Part shown: positions 34,943 through 43,800 of the stretch, piece after piece | How positions within the stretch are numbered: the stretch's first letter is position 1 | Layout of the letters: each line of letters opens with the position of its first letter | NCBI GenBank assembly: GCA_947499955.1 | Contig: CANMQI010000005.1 | Location: forward strand, 248,001-312,000 | Direction: 5' to 3' | Source of the DNA: an uncultured Granulosicoccus sp. | GTDB lineage: Bacteria > Pseudomonadota > Gammaproteobacteria > Granulosicoccales > Granulosicoccaceae | DNA: 64,000 nt | Made by a program: the position numbers and the translations under genes | The notes under the pieces: generated by a model | What the model saw: only the letters and a program-made list of their open reading frames with translations | The model's database searches: none | What the model was told of the DNA's origin: nothing

Positions 34943-36492
34943 GCGTTGACTCCGTTCAATTCCTCTCCCCCCATCAGGAGCCCGACCTGCTGTACGGTTA
35001 TGTCCTGCACGCGATGGAAGGCTGAGAGCCGCCCGGCACACAAGGCACCGATTCGCTCGCAGTTCTGCATCAGTTCATCCAGGTCCTGGGACACCATCAG
35101 GACGGCGGCGCCCTGATCAGCCAGCTCACGAATGGCCTCGTGGATGGCCATGGCGGCGCCGGCATCCACACCCCAGGTGGGCTGCGACACGACCAGCACT
35201 CGGGGAGCCTGGAGAATTTCCCGTCCGACAATGAATTTCTGCAGATTGCCGCCTGACAAGCTGCTGGCCAGAGCCTGTGGCCCGTGGCATTGCACGTTGA
35301 AGCGTTTGATGATTTCACTGGCAAACTGCCGACTGCGCGACGCTGACATGAACCAGGCAACGCCCAGCGACTTGCGATGATGAGCGGTCAGGAAGGCATT
35401 TTCGCTGAGCGACAGTGTGGGTACGGCGGCGTGACCCAGCCGTTCTTCAGGCACACAGCACAAGCCCTTGCGACGCCGCTCCCCGGCGCCCTGCCGACCG
35501 ATGGCCTCGCCACAGAGCGACAGTGATTGTGCCTGCTGCAATCGGCGCTCTCCGGACAGCGCCTGCATCAATTCATCCTGACCATTGCCCGCTACCCCGG
35601 CAATGCCGACGATCTCCCCGGCGCGAACCTGCAGATGCAGATCGCGCAGAGCAATGTCGTGACTGTCTACCGCCGACAGCGACAGATCCTTCACGTCCAG
35701 CAGCACCTCTCCGACAGTGCCCTGGCGGCTGTCCTGGCTGACTGGAATTTCACTGCCCATCATCAGAGTCGCCAGACTTCTGGCAGACTCCACACGCGGA
35801 TCGGCCTCGGCCACTTTCCTGCCGAGGCGAAGTATGGTCGCCTCATCGCACAGCTGACGTATTTCCTCCAGCTTGTGACTGATGTAGAGGATGGCCAGCC
35901 CTTCATCGGCGAGACGTTTGAGCGTGACGAACAGTTCGCTGACTTCTGCCGGTGTCAGTACCGAGGTGGGTTCGTCCATGATCAGCAGACGAGGGTCCTG
36001 CAGCAGGCAGCGCACTATTTCGATGCGTTGCCGCTCTCCGACCGACAGACTGTAGACGGAGCGAGTGGGATCCAGCGGCAGACCATAACGTGTTGATACC
36101 TCGATGATGCGCTGCTGGAGCTCATCACTGGCATCCACATCCATACCCAGCGCAATATTCTCCAGCACGTTCAGTGAATCAAACAGCGAAAAGTGCTGAA
36201 ACACCATGGCGATGCCCAGTTCTCTGGCCACTGCCGGAGAGGCGATGTGAACGGGCTCTCCCTGCCAGTAGATCTCACCGGAGTCGCTGGCAAGCAGACC
36301 ATAGAGAACCTTGACCAGCGTGCTCTTGCCGGCACCGTTTTCGCCCAGCAACGCGTGTACTCCGCCACTGTGCAGCTGCAGGTCGATGCTGTCATTGGCC
36401 AGACAACCCGGATAGGCTTTGGTGATACCCCTCATTTCCACCAGCGGCTTACCGTTGCCGGTTTCCGCCCGTGGCGATATTGATTCTGGCAT
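34939..36492 (-). CDS. Nucleoside ABC transporter ATP-binding protein with tandem ABC domains
   Basis: About 517 residues with two ATPase domains. Domain 1 has the Walker A GENGAGKST, signature LSVGERQRIEI and Walker B LLIMDEPTSVL. Domain 2 has a degenerate Walker A (GVAGNGQDELMQ) and signature SLSGGNLQKFIVGREI, as usual in the sugar and nucleoside families. The ATG at 36492 is preferred over a GTG at 36549, though neither has a strong ribosome site. It is the first gene of the four-gene operon, divergent from the DsbA gene. Confidence 0.92.
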   Translation of the reverse strand: MPESISPRAETGNGKPLVEMRGITKAYPGCLANDSIDLQLHSGGVHALLGENGAGKSTLVKVLYGLLASDSGEIYWQGEPVHIASPAVARELGIAMVFQHFSLFDSLNVLENIALGMDVDASDELQQRIIEVSTRYGLPLDPTRSVYSLSVGERQRIEIVRCLLQDPRLLIMDEPTSVLTPAEVSELFVTLKRLADEGLAILYISHKLEEIRQLCDEATILRLGRKVAEADPRVESARSLATLMMGSEIPVSQDSRQGTVGEVLLDVKDLSLSAVDSHDIALRDLHLQVRAGEIVGIAGVAGNGQDELMQALSGERRLQQAQSLSLCGEAIGRQGAGERRRKGLCCVPEERLGHAAVPTLSLSENAFLTAHHRKSLGVAWFMSASRSRQFASEIIKRFNVQCHGPQALASSLSGGNLQKFIVGREILQAPRVLVVSQPTWGVDAGAAMAIHEAIRELADQGAAVLMVSQDLDELMQNCERIGALCAGRLSAFHRVQDITVQQVGLLMGGEELNGVNA

Positions 36493-36776
36493 GAGCGAAC
36501 AGAATGATTGCAATGCGGTCAGTGTACCCTGACCAAACCGCAATGGCACGAGCGCAAATGCCTCATCGTTCCGGAGTGAGAGGCAGGTGGCGCAGATATC
36601 GAACCTTCCGTGAATATCCGTGTCGGTTTTACGTGGCGGCTTGAGTCAGCGCCGATCAACCCCAGACTGACTGTCTGATCACGAACGGCCCCGAACATCA
36701 TGCAGTGACGCATTCATCGTGTCGCAGCTCCAGCGGCCGACAACCTACCGAGAAAACCGAACCAGAGCTTCTGCCC

Positions 36777-37415
36777 ATGAAAATCGATATAGTTTCCGAC
36801 GTTGTCTGCCCCTGGTGCATCATCGGCTATCGCCAACTGCAACAAGCCCTGGAGCAGACCGGCATAGAGGCGGACATTCACTGGCATCCCTTTGAATTGA
36901 ACCCCGACATGCCCCCCGAAGGCGAACAGCTGCGTGAGCACATCATGCGCAAATACGGCTCCAGCATCGAGGACAGCAACAAGAACCGCGAGCAGCTTGT
37001 CACTATCGGTGCAGAGCTTGGCATCGAATTCAATTTCAGCGATGACTCGCACATTCGCAATACCTACGACGCTCACCAGCTGATGCACTGGGCGGATACC
37101 CAAGGTCTCAAGAATGATCTGAAACAGTCTCTGTTCCTGGCCTACTTCACCGAGGGTCTGGATGTCAGTGATCGTCAGGTTCTGATCGAACGGGCTGTGA
37201 GCGTGGGACTCGACGAGACCGAAGCAAAAGCCGTACTCGAAGAGCAGCGTTATGCCGAAACGGTCCGTGAGAATGAAAAGCTGTGGATATCACGCGGCAT
37301 TCAGGGCGTACCGGCGGTGATACTCGACGAAAAGTATCTGCTCAGTGGTGCTCAGGGTGTGGAGAATTTCAGCGCCGCGCTCAAACAGGTCGAAGCGGAA
37401 AAAGCCAGCGCCTGA
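36777..37415 (+). CDS. DsbA-family thiol oxidoreductase, FrnE-like
   Basis: A 212-residue cytoplasmic protein from the ATG at 36777, which gives the family start MKIDIVSDVVCPWC with the CPWC redox motif at 11-14. Later features are WHPFELNPDMPPEG, NTYDAHQLMHWA and the cis-Pro region GIQGVPAVILD. It has no signal peptide. FrnE-type proteins act as disulfide isomerases in oxidative stress; the fold is shared with 2-hydroxychromene-2-carboxylate isomerases. The preceding 280 bases are shared with the divergent ABC operon. Confidence 0.88.
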   Translation: MKIDIVSDVVCPWCIIGYRQLQQALEQTGIEADIHWHPFELNPDMPPEGEQLREHIMRKYGSSIEDSNKNREQLVTIGAELGIEFNFSDDSHIRNTYDAHQLMHWADTQGLKNDLKQSLFLAYFTEGLDVSDRQVLIERAVSVGLDETEAKAVLEEQRYAETVRENEKLWISRGIQGVPAVILDEKYLLSGAQGVENFSAALKQVEAEKASA

Positions 37416-37598
37416 CCCGGTTCTGCCTCACCCGGGTGTGTGAACGGCTCCCTGGCCATGAAGGCCACGGAGCTGTCTTGCCCAAGCACCCGGACAGCAC
37501 GGTTCAGGCAGACTGGCAGCCCTTCGCATCTTGTCTGATGAGCTGCCAGCCAAGCTGACAAGCGCGCCGTGCAAGACCTTCGTTTTCCGATCGACCCA

Positions 37599-38105
37599 CT
37601 ACACTACCGGTGGGATCGCATCGATCTCACCGTGAAAGGTCACATTCGGAAATTTATCCTGCAACTTGGCATGAAGTGCACCACGTTCGCCCTCCTCCAG
37701 TTCGACGACCATCAGCAGTTCGCCTCGCTCGATTGCTTCCTCGAATTCGCGCAGCTGGCTGTGCGGTACCGATGAACCAACCAGTGAAGATGCCAGCACG
37801 CCGAAAGTGGCACCACCGGCTGTAGCCAATGCAAGCGCGGCCCCGCCGATTGCCAGCCCGGGGGCTATCACGATGGCACCCAGTCCTGCCAGCAAGCCCG
37901 TTGCCCCGCCCATCAGAGCGCCTCGCTTGCTCGCGGGTACGACATCATTCTCGAACTCACCCGGGTCGGGCATGTCACCCAGTTGTTGCGCATCCTTGCC
38001 GATGACACTGATACGGGATTCGTCGACTCCATCGGCCTTAAGCATTGCCACGACATTCATTCCCTGTTCGGCGCTACCTACCGAGAACACGAGTTTATCG
38101 GCCAT
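37599..38105 (-). CDS. General stress protein 17M-like (DUF1269-type glycine zipper protein)
   Basis: A 168-residue protein. The N-terminal alpha/beta part (DKLVFSVGSAEQGMNVVAMLKADGV) is followed by a long Gly/Ala-rich hydrophobic double segment (GALMGGATGLLAGLGAIVIAPGLAIGGAALA), then a ferredoxin-like C-terminal part (GELLMVVELEEGERGALHAKLQ). Such proteins are induced in general stress. The ATG at 38105 has GGAG eight bases before it; the TTG-extended frame is not used. It is divergent from the yihY gene and close to other stress genes. Confidence 0.8.
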   Translation of the reverse strand: MADKLVFSVGSAEQGMNVVAMLKADGVDESRISVIGKDAQQLGDMPDPGEFENDVVPASKRGALMGGATGLLAGLGAIVIAPGLAIGGAALALATAGGATFGVLASSLVGSSVPHSQLREFEEAIERGELLMVVELEEGERGALHAKLQDKFPNVTFHGEIDAIPPVV

Positions 38106-38260
38106 GAGTTCTTCTCCAGTCAATTTGAGTTGCCATCAGGCTACGGCATACAGGCACCCTCCCGTTTTGACTGTAAGTTCTACAATAGAGTGACCCTGTC
38201 AGGGGTTTACACAGGCCCCTGTGTTGAAATCCAGTCGTGCTGAAACTGAAATCAGGAGCC

Positions 38261-39220
38261 ATGAAAGAAGAAAATGCCAGAGGCCGTCTGGCCCGGGTCC
38301 CGTACCGTATTACCCTGCTGGGCTGGTGGGACATTGCAAGGCGGTTGTTCAACAGTATCGGCGAGCAGAATATCTCCATACTGGCCGCAGGCGTTGCGTT
38401 CTACTCCCTGCTGGCCATCTTTCCCGCTCTGGCTGCCATCGTGACCACCTATGCACTACTTGCCGATCCGCAAACCGTTGCAGAGCACCTGACCAAGGCA
38501 CAGGCCTTCCTGCCCGGCGATGTCATGAGTATCTTCGATGAGCAGCTGAGCACCTTGAGCTCCCGGCCTAGTGAAGGACTGAGCATCAAGTTGATCGCCG
38601 GCATACTGCTGGCCATATGGAGTGCGCACAAGGGTGTGGATGCCCTGACCCGTGCCATTGGCGTGGCCTATCAGGAGCCTGAGACGCGGGGGTTTTTCAA
38701 ACTCAACCTGGTGACCTATCTGATGACGGCTGCTGCGGTGTTGTTCATGGTCATCATCCTGATACTGCTGGTGGTGCTGCCCTACATCACCGCCCTGCTG
38801 ATGCTGCCCGACTGGTGGAACGTCTTTGTGCCTATCGTACGATGGGTGGTGTTTGTGGGTGTTGTATCACTGGCCATTGCCACCTTGTACCGCTACGCAC
38901 CTGCGCGACGACCCGCAAAATGGCGCTGGTTGTCAACCGGTGCCATTGTCGCCACACTCGTCTGGCTGTCAGGATCGGCACTGTTCTCCCTGTATGCCAG
39001 CCAGTTTGGTAGCTACAATGAAACCTACGGAGCCTTGAGCGCCATTGTGGTCATGCTGCTATGGCTGTTCATCAGCAGTTACGCCATCATCCTGGGGGCT
39101 GCACTGAACGCCGAAATGGAACATCAGACGCGTCGTGATACAACCCTGGGCCCCGACAGACCCATGGGTCAACGTGGAGCCATCGTTGCAGACACCGTCG
39201 CCTCGCCTCCAGCGGAGTAA
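38261..39220 (+). CDS. YihY/BrkB-family inner-membrane protein
   Basis: About 319 residues with six transmembrane helices. The family core ISILAAGVAFYSLLAIFPALAAIVTTYAL is near the N-terminus, with later YGALSAIVVMLLWLFISSYAIILGAALNAEME. YihY was once called ribonuclease BN in error; the role is unknown, possibly a transporter. An AGGAG lies just two bases before the ATG at 38261; a GTG at 38237 in the same frame is an alternative. It may share regulation with the divergent stress gene. Confidence 0.9.
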   Translation: MKEENARGRLARVPYRITLLGWWDIARRLFNSIGEQNISILAAGVAFYSLLAIFPALAAIVTTYALLADPQTVAEHLTKAQAFLPGDVMSIFDEQLSTLSSRPSEGLSIKLIAGILLAIWSAHKGVDALTRAIGVAYQEPETRGFFKLNLVTYLMTAAAVLFMVIILILLVVLPYITALLMLPDWWNVFVPIVRWVVFVGVVSLAIATLYRYAPARRPAKWRWLSTGAIVATLVWLSGSALFSLYASQFGSYNETYGALSAIVVMLLWLFISSYAIILGAALNAEMEHQTRRDTTLGPDRPMGQRGAIVADTVASPPAE

Positions 39221-39244
39221 GACAAGACTGACAGCTGTCGTGAT

Positions 39245-39270
39245 GACGGTTACCTGAAGAGGTAACCGTC
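39245..39270. terminator. Long perfect stem-loop between convergent genes
   Basis: An 11-bp perfect stem (GACGGTTACCT with AGGTAACCGTC) with a GAAG tetraloop, between the yihY stop and the pyridoxamine oxidase-like gene, which converge. It likely terminates transcription from both sides, although T tracts are absent. Confidence 0.6.
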
Positions 39271-39299
39271 AGCGTCGAACACTCGCCACAGGCGCTGTG

Positions 39300-39785
39300 T
39301 CAGATGGTGGTTTCCGCATGCTGCATGCGATCTTCAGTCTTGATGGACTCTCCGCTGATCAGAGCCTTACCGGCCTGCCAGACAAACCGTGCGCCACGCG
39401 CACCGGACATATCCCAGTATTCACCAATGACCGGTGTAAAGCGAATCAGGCGGATGTCTTCCTGTTCCGGACCTTCGGGAAACCATAATTCCCAGCCCTT
39501 GTTGAACAGGGCCTTGATCTTGTCACGATCATTGCTGATGAGCGCCTCACCGGACAGCGAAACGTAGCGCGTACTATCCTGGAAGACAACAGCGGTATCG
39601 GCACCTGCCAGAATCTCGTCAACCTTGCCTGTTTCCATCGAGGTGACAAACAGGAGCTCTCCGCTCTGTTCATCGTGCTCGGCCACGTTCATCGGACGGG
39701 CAGCCATGCCTCCCTCGTCATGTGTGATCAACATGCCCACGTCGAACTTGCCGATCAGCTCCTGCAGCTTGTCATCTGTATTCAT
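39300..39785 (-). CDS. Pyridoxamine 5'-phosphate oxidase-family general stress protein (GSP26-like)
   Basis: A 161-residue flavin-binding split-barrel protein. It starts KLQELIGKFDVGMLITHDEGGMAARPM and continues with GELLFVTSMETGKVDEI, YVSLSGEALISNDRDKIKALFNKGWELWFPEGP and the C-terminal IRFTPVIGEYWD, as in general stress protein 26. It probably binds FMN; the substrate is unknown. GGAG lies seven bases before the ATG. Together with the GSP17M-like, YihY and MscS genes it forms a stress cluster. Confidence 0.9.
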   Translation of the reverse strand: MNTDDKLQELIGKFDVGMLITHDEGGMAARPMNVAEHDEQSGELLFVTSMETGKVDEILAGADTAVVFQDSTRYVSLSGEALISNDRDKIKALFNKGWELWFPEGPEQEDIRLIRFTPVIGEYWDMSGARGARFVWQAGKALISGESIKTEDRMQHAETTI

Positions 39786-39938
39786 GCACTTTCTCCGTAT
39801 TCGTGATTGAAGGAGGTGGAATCATCCTGCGTTGAACACGGCTTGAGGGAACGTTGAAACTCTTACAGTGGCAAATCGATCGGTCGGTGGCTGAGGCAAG
39901 GTGGGCGCTGGAACAATGGATACAGGTACACGCAGCGC

Positions 39939-40853
39939 ATGGCGAGCAATGAAGGCAGTACTCTGGAGTCGATAGACTCCCTGGACGAAGTGCAGGCAAC
40001 CGCCCTGCATACCCTTGGCGAGATGGTACGCAGCTTCATCGAACACTTGCCCTTTCTGGCTGGCGGTATACTGACGCTTCTCCTGACATGGGGCCTTGCC
40101 CGGCTGGTGTCCGGATTCGGCACGCGCCTGCTGAGCAAGTGGCACAAACGAGAGTCAGTCAAGGAGCTGATTGTTCGCCTGCTGAGCATCATCGTCTGGG
40201 TCATGGGGCTCCTCTTGACTGCCATCGTGCTGTTTCCAGGCCTGACCCCCAGCAAGGCTCTGGGCGGACTGGGCCTGGTATCGATTGCGGTCGGTCTTGC
40301 GTTCAAGGACATCTTCGAGAATTTCTTCGCCGGCATTCTCATTCTCTGGCGCTTCCCGCTGGAGCGCGGTGATTACATCGAGTGCGAAGGACTGGTAGGC
40401 AAGGTGGAACGCATCACTGTGCGTATGAGCTATATCAGGGAAACCAACGGTGAACTGACCGTGGTACCCAACTCCTTTCTGTTCAAGAATCCGGTGACCA
40501 TACTGACCAACGAGCCCAGCCGCCGCGTCATGCTCACCACGGGCGTCGCCTATGACGTGGACGTCGAAGAAGCCGTCAAGATCATTACCGACGCCATGCA
40601 CACTTGTGAGACGCTGACCGCTGACAAACCGGTTCAGGTCTTTCCGTCGTCCTTCGGCAGTAGCAGCATCGACATAGAGCTTGCCTGGTGGACGGAGTCA
40701 TCGCCATTGGGTGTACGGCGTTCCACCGGGGAAGTGATCACGACTGTCAAGGCCGCTCTGGACAAGGCCGGCATCGAGATACCTTTCCCTTATCGCACAC
40801 TGACTTTCAAGGAACCACTGCCGATCCGGCAGGAAGCACATTCGGCCAACTGA
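39939..40853 (+). CDS. Mechanosensitive channel of small conductance family (MscS)
   Basis: A 304-residue channel. It has transmembrane helices near residues 40-60 and 80-100, then the pore-lining TM3 region with Gly/Ala spacing (SKALGGLGLVSIAVGLAFKDIFENFFAGILILW). The beta domain follows (GDYIECEGLVGKVERITVRMSYI, VVPNSFLFKNPV). It releases osmolytes on hypo-osmotic shock. It lies divergent from the flavin stress gene and convergent with the kinase fusion. Confidence 0.93.
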   Translation: MASNEGSTLESIDSLDEVQATALHTLGEMVRSFIEHLPFLAGGILTLLLTWGLARLVSGFGTRLLSKWHKRESVKELIVRLLSIIVWVMGLLLTAIVLFPGLTPSKALGGLGLVSIAVGLAFKDIFENFFAGILILWRFPLERGDYIECEGLVGKVERITVRMSYIRETNGELTVVPNSFLFKNPVTILTNEPSRRVMLTTGVAYDVDVEEAVKIITDAMHTCETLTADKPVQVFPSSFGSSSIDIELAWWTESSPLGVRRSTGEVITTVKAALDKAGIEIPFPYRTLTFKEPLPIRQEAHSAN

Positions 40854-40860
40854 GCAGAAC

Positions 40861-40884
40861 CCGGGGGAGTCAGTCCTCCCCCGG
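40861..40884. terminator. Stem-loop between MscS and the hybrid kinase
   Basis: Perfect 9-bp stem (CCGGGGGAG with CTCCCCCGG) and a six-base loop, located between two converging genes. The strong GC stem suggests a shared terminator, though the T tract is missing. Confidence 0.6.
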
Positions 40885-40896
40885 ACCGCAACTCCC

Positions 40897-43800
40897 TCAG
40901 TGCTGCTGCAGGAAAGCGCGCAGATGATCGATCTCCACCGGTTTGGTCATATGGTGATCGAACAGATGGCGATGGTTTTCATCCAGCTCACTGCTACCCG
41001 TCAAAGCCACAAAGCGAGTCTTGTCCAGAGCCGGTAACTGACGCAAGCGGGTCACCAGAGAATACCCATCCTCGTCCGGCAGGCCGATATCCGACAGAAT
41101 CACGGTAGGCTCGACACTCTCCAGAATGGCCATGGCCTGCGCCGCCGAATGTGCCAGGTGGACCGTATGCCCGGAACGCTCAAGCAATCTGGCCATGATG
41201 CGCGCTGATTCTTCATGGTCTTCCACCAACAGGACGCATTGAGTGGCTGGCGTATCCGTTGTAACGCCGCCAGCACACTCGGCAATATGCCGATGCAGGG
41301 ACTCGATCAGCAGGTGCTTGTCGATCGGCTTGGTCAGATAGTCGGTACACCCTGCCTGCAGACATTTCTCCCGCTCACCTTTCATGGCATTGGCCGTCAG
41401 CGCCACGATGGGGGGCTTGAAGCCCTGCTTGCGCAAGGTTGCCGCTGCATCATAGCCATTGATCTCGGGCATTTGCATATCCAGGACAATGGCCTCGAAA
41501 CCATGCCCCTTGGCTTCCGCCTGCCGCACCTTTTCGAAGGCAACTGCGGCGCCTGATGCCGTACTGACGCGTGCCCCGGCATCTTCCAGAATGTGCTGTA
41601 CCACATGCAGTACGTCGCGTCGGTCATCGACAGCCAGCAAACGATACGGCAAGTCTGGTATCTGCAACGGCTCGGCAGAATCCGCAATGACACGCTTGGC
41701 GGGTGTTGCCAACACGATATCGTCAGCATTGCCCGCAGGCAAGGTCAATGTCAGGGTACTGCCCTTGTCTGGCTGACTTTCAACACTGATTCTGCCACCC
41801 AGGCTGGCGGCCAGCCTCTGACTGATGGCCAGCCCCAGACCGCTGCCACCGAAGCGACGCGAGATGGATGAATCTGCCTGACGGAATGCGGCGAAGACTT
41901 CCGATTGCTGGCTCTCCGTCATGCCGATGCCCGTATCGATCACATGAAACAGTACACTGGGTTCCGGATCACTCTGATAATCGATACGCAGGGTGACCCC
42001 ACCCGATTCCGTGAATTTGACAGCATTACCAGTGAGGTTGACCAGGATCTGTCGCAGGCGGGTCGGGTCGGTTTCCAGCGTCACCGGCAGCTTGCTCAGA
42101 TAGTCAACACCCAGCTCCAGTTGCTTGCGATCTGCCTGCAACTGCATCATGTCCAGCGTCTGCTCGATGATTTCCACCGGAGAGACCGGGACCAGCTCCA
42201 GCTCAAGCTTGCCTGACTCGATCTTCGACAGGTCGAGAATATCGTTGATCAGGTTGATCAGGAATCGACCATTGCGCTTGATCGTGCGCACGCTCTGAAG
42301 ATTGTCAGGATCATCCAGATGACTCTCGAGCAGATCGGCGTAACCGAGTATCGCTGTCATCGGAGTCCGTATTTCATGGCTCATGTTCGCCAGAAATTCG
42401 CTCTTGAAACGACTGGCATTCTCAGCCTGTTCGCGCGCTTCATCGGCCTGCAACTTCAAGGCCTTGAGCCGCTCTTCGGACCGACGCTGGTAGGTCACCT
42501 CTTCCGCCACGATATTGATGCCCACGACCTCGTCATTCTGATCGCGTACCGGAATCATGCTCTCGACCCAGTGTCTTTCCACACCGGGCTGTGCCGGCGT
42601 GGTGCCTGAGAGCGGAATATTGTGGATAGCCTTGCCCGTCTCCAGAATCTCCTGCAACAGGGGTACTGCCTGTTCGGCGATCTCGGGCAATAACTCGTCG
42701 ATACTCTTGCCGATGTGCTCTGCAACAGAAAGTCCGTTGATATCGGCCAGATGTTCGTTGATGCGCGTCCAGCGCAACTCCCGGTTCAGCACACACAGGC
42801 CGATGGGGGCACTGTTGTAGATATCCTCGATCTCCTGCAGCAAGGAGCGGCTTTTCAGCTCGGCAAGTTCCAGCGCAACTTCCATCTGTCGACGATGAGT
42901 CACGTCAATGGCGGAAGGCAACAGATGGGAGACGGTGCCATCCGCCCCATGCATCGGTTCAATCTGAAAATCGACGGTGCCGGTCTCGCCGCCACGCAGG
43001 CTGATTTCAACATCGAAACGTGAGCCCTCGCCCGCTGCCGCTCGTTCGATTGCAGCATCCAGCAAGGCCTGTGACTCAGGCCTGCCTGCCCACCAGGGCG
43101 TTTCCCGAAAGGGTTTGCCAATGACCGACTCACTGTCCACACCGGCGGCGGACAATGCCGACTCGTTGGCCTGTAGCAGAATGCCGTCGGTTGAACAGAC
43201 TCCGACAAAGCTACGCAGGCTGTCGATGACATTACGCGTGAACTGCTCCGCTGCCATCGATTGCGTGATGTCGGTATAGGTCACCACGATACCACTGGGC
43301 AGGTTGTCTGTTCGCACATACGGCAGTACACGACGCAGGAAGCAGCGCCCGTCCCGGGTATGGACCTCCACCTCATCAACCCCCTCGCCCAGATCTTCAC
43401 GATGCGGTAATGCCGGCATATGCCGGGCATTGTGCGTCGCATGATCGATGGAACGACCGATGTCCGTGTCGATCAGGTTGTAGATACAACGAATGGCCGG
43501 AGTGAAGCGCTTGATGCAATGATCATCATCCAGGAACAGGGTCGCCATCTGACTGCTGGTCAGCAGATTCTCCAGATCGTCATTGGCACGCTCCAGAGAA
43601 CGGTGGCTGGACTCTATCTCCTCCTTCGAAGTTTCCAGTTCCTCATTTGACGAGTGCAGCTCTTCATTGATCGACAGCAGTTCCTCGTTGGACGATTTCA
43701 GCTCCTCATTGGCAGCTTCCAGGTCCTGCACCGTGCGCTCCAGATCGGCCTGAGTGGTCGACAGTTCCTGTTCCAGCTTGACGATCATGGACTGTGAATG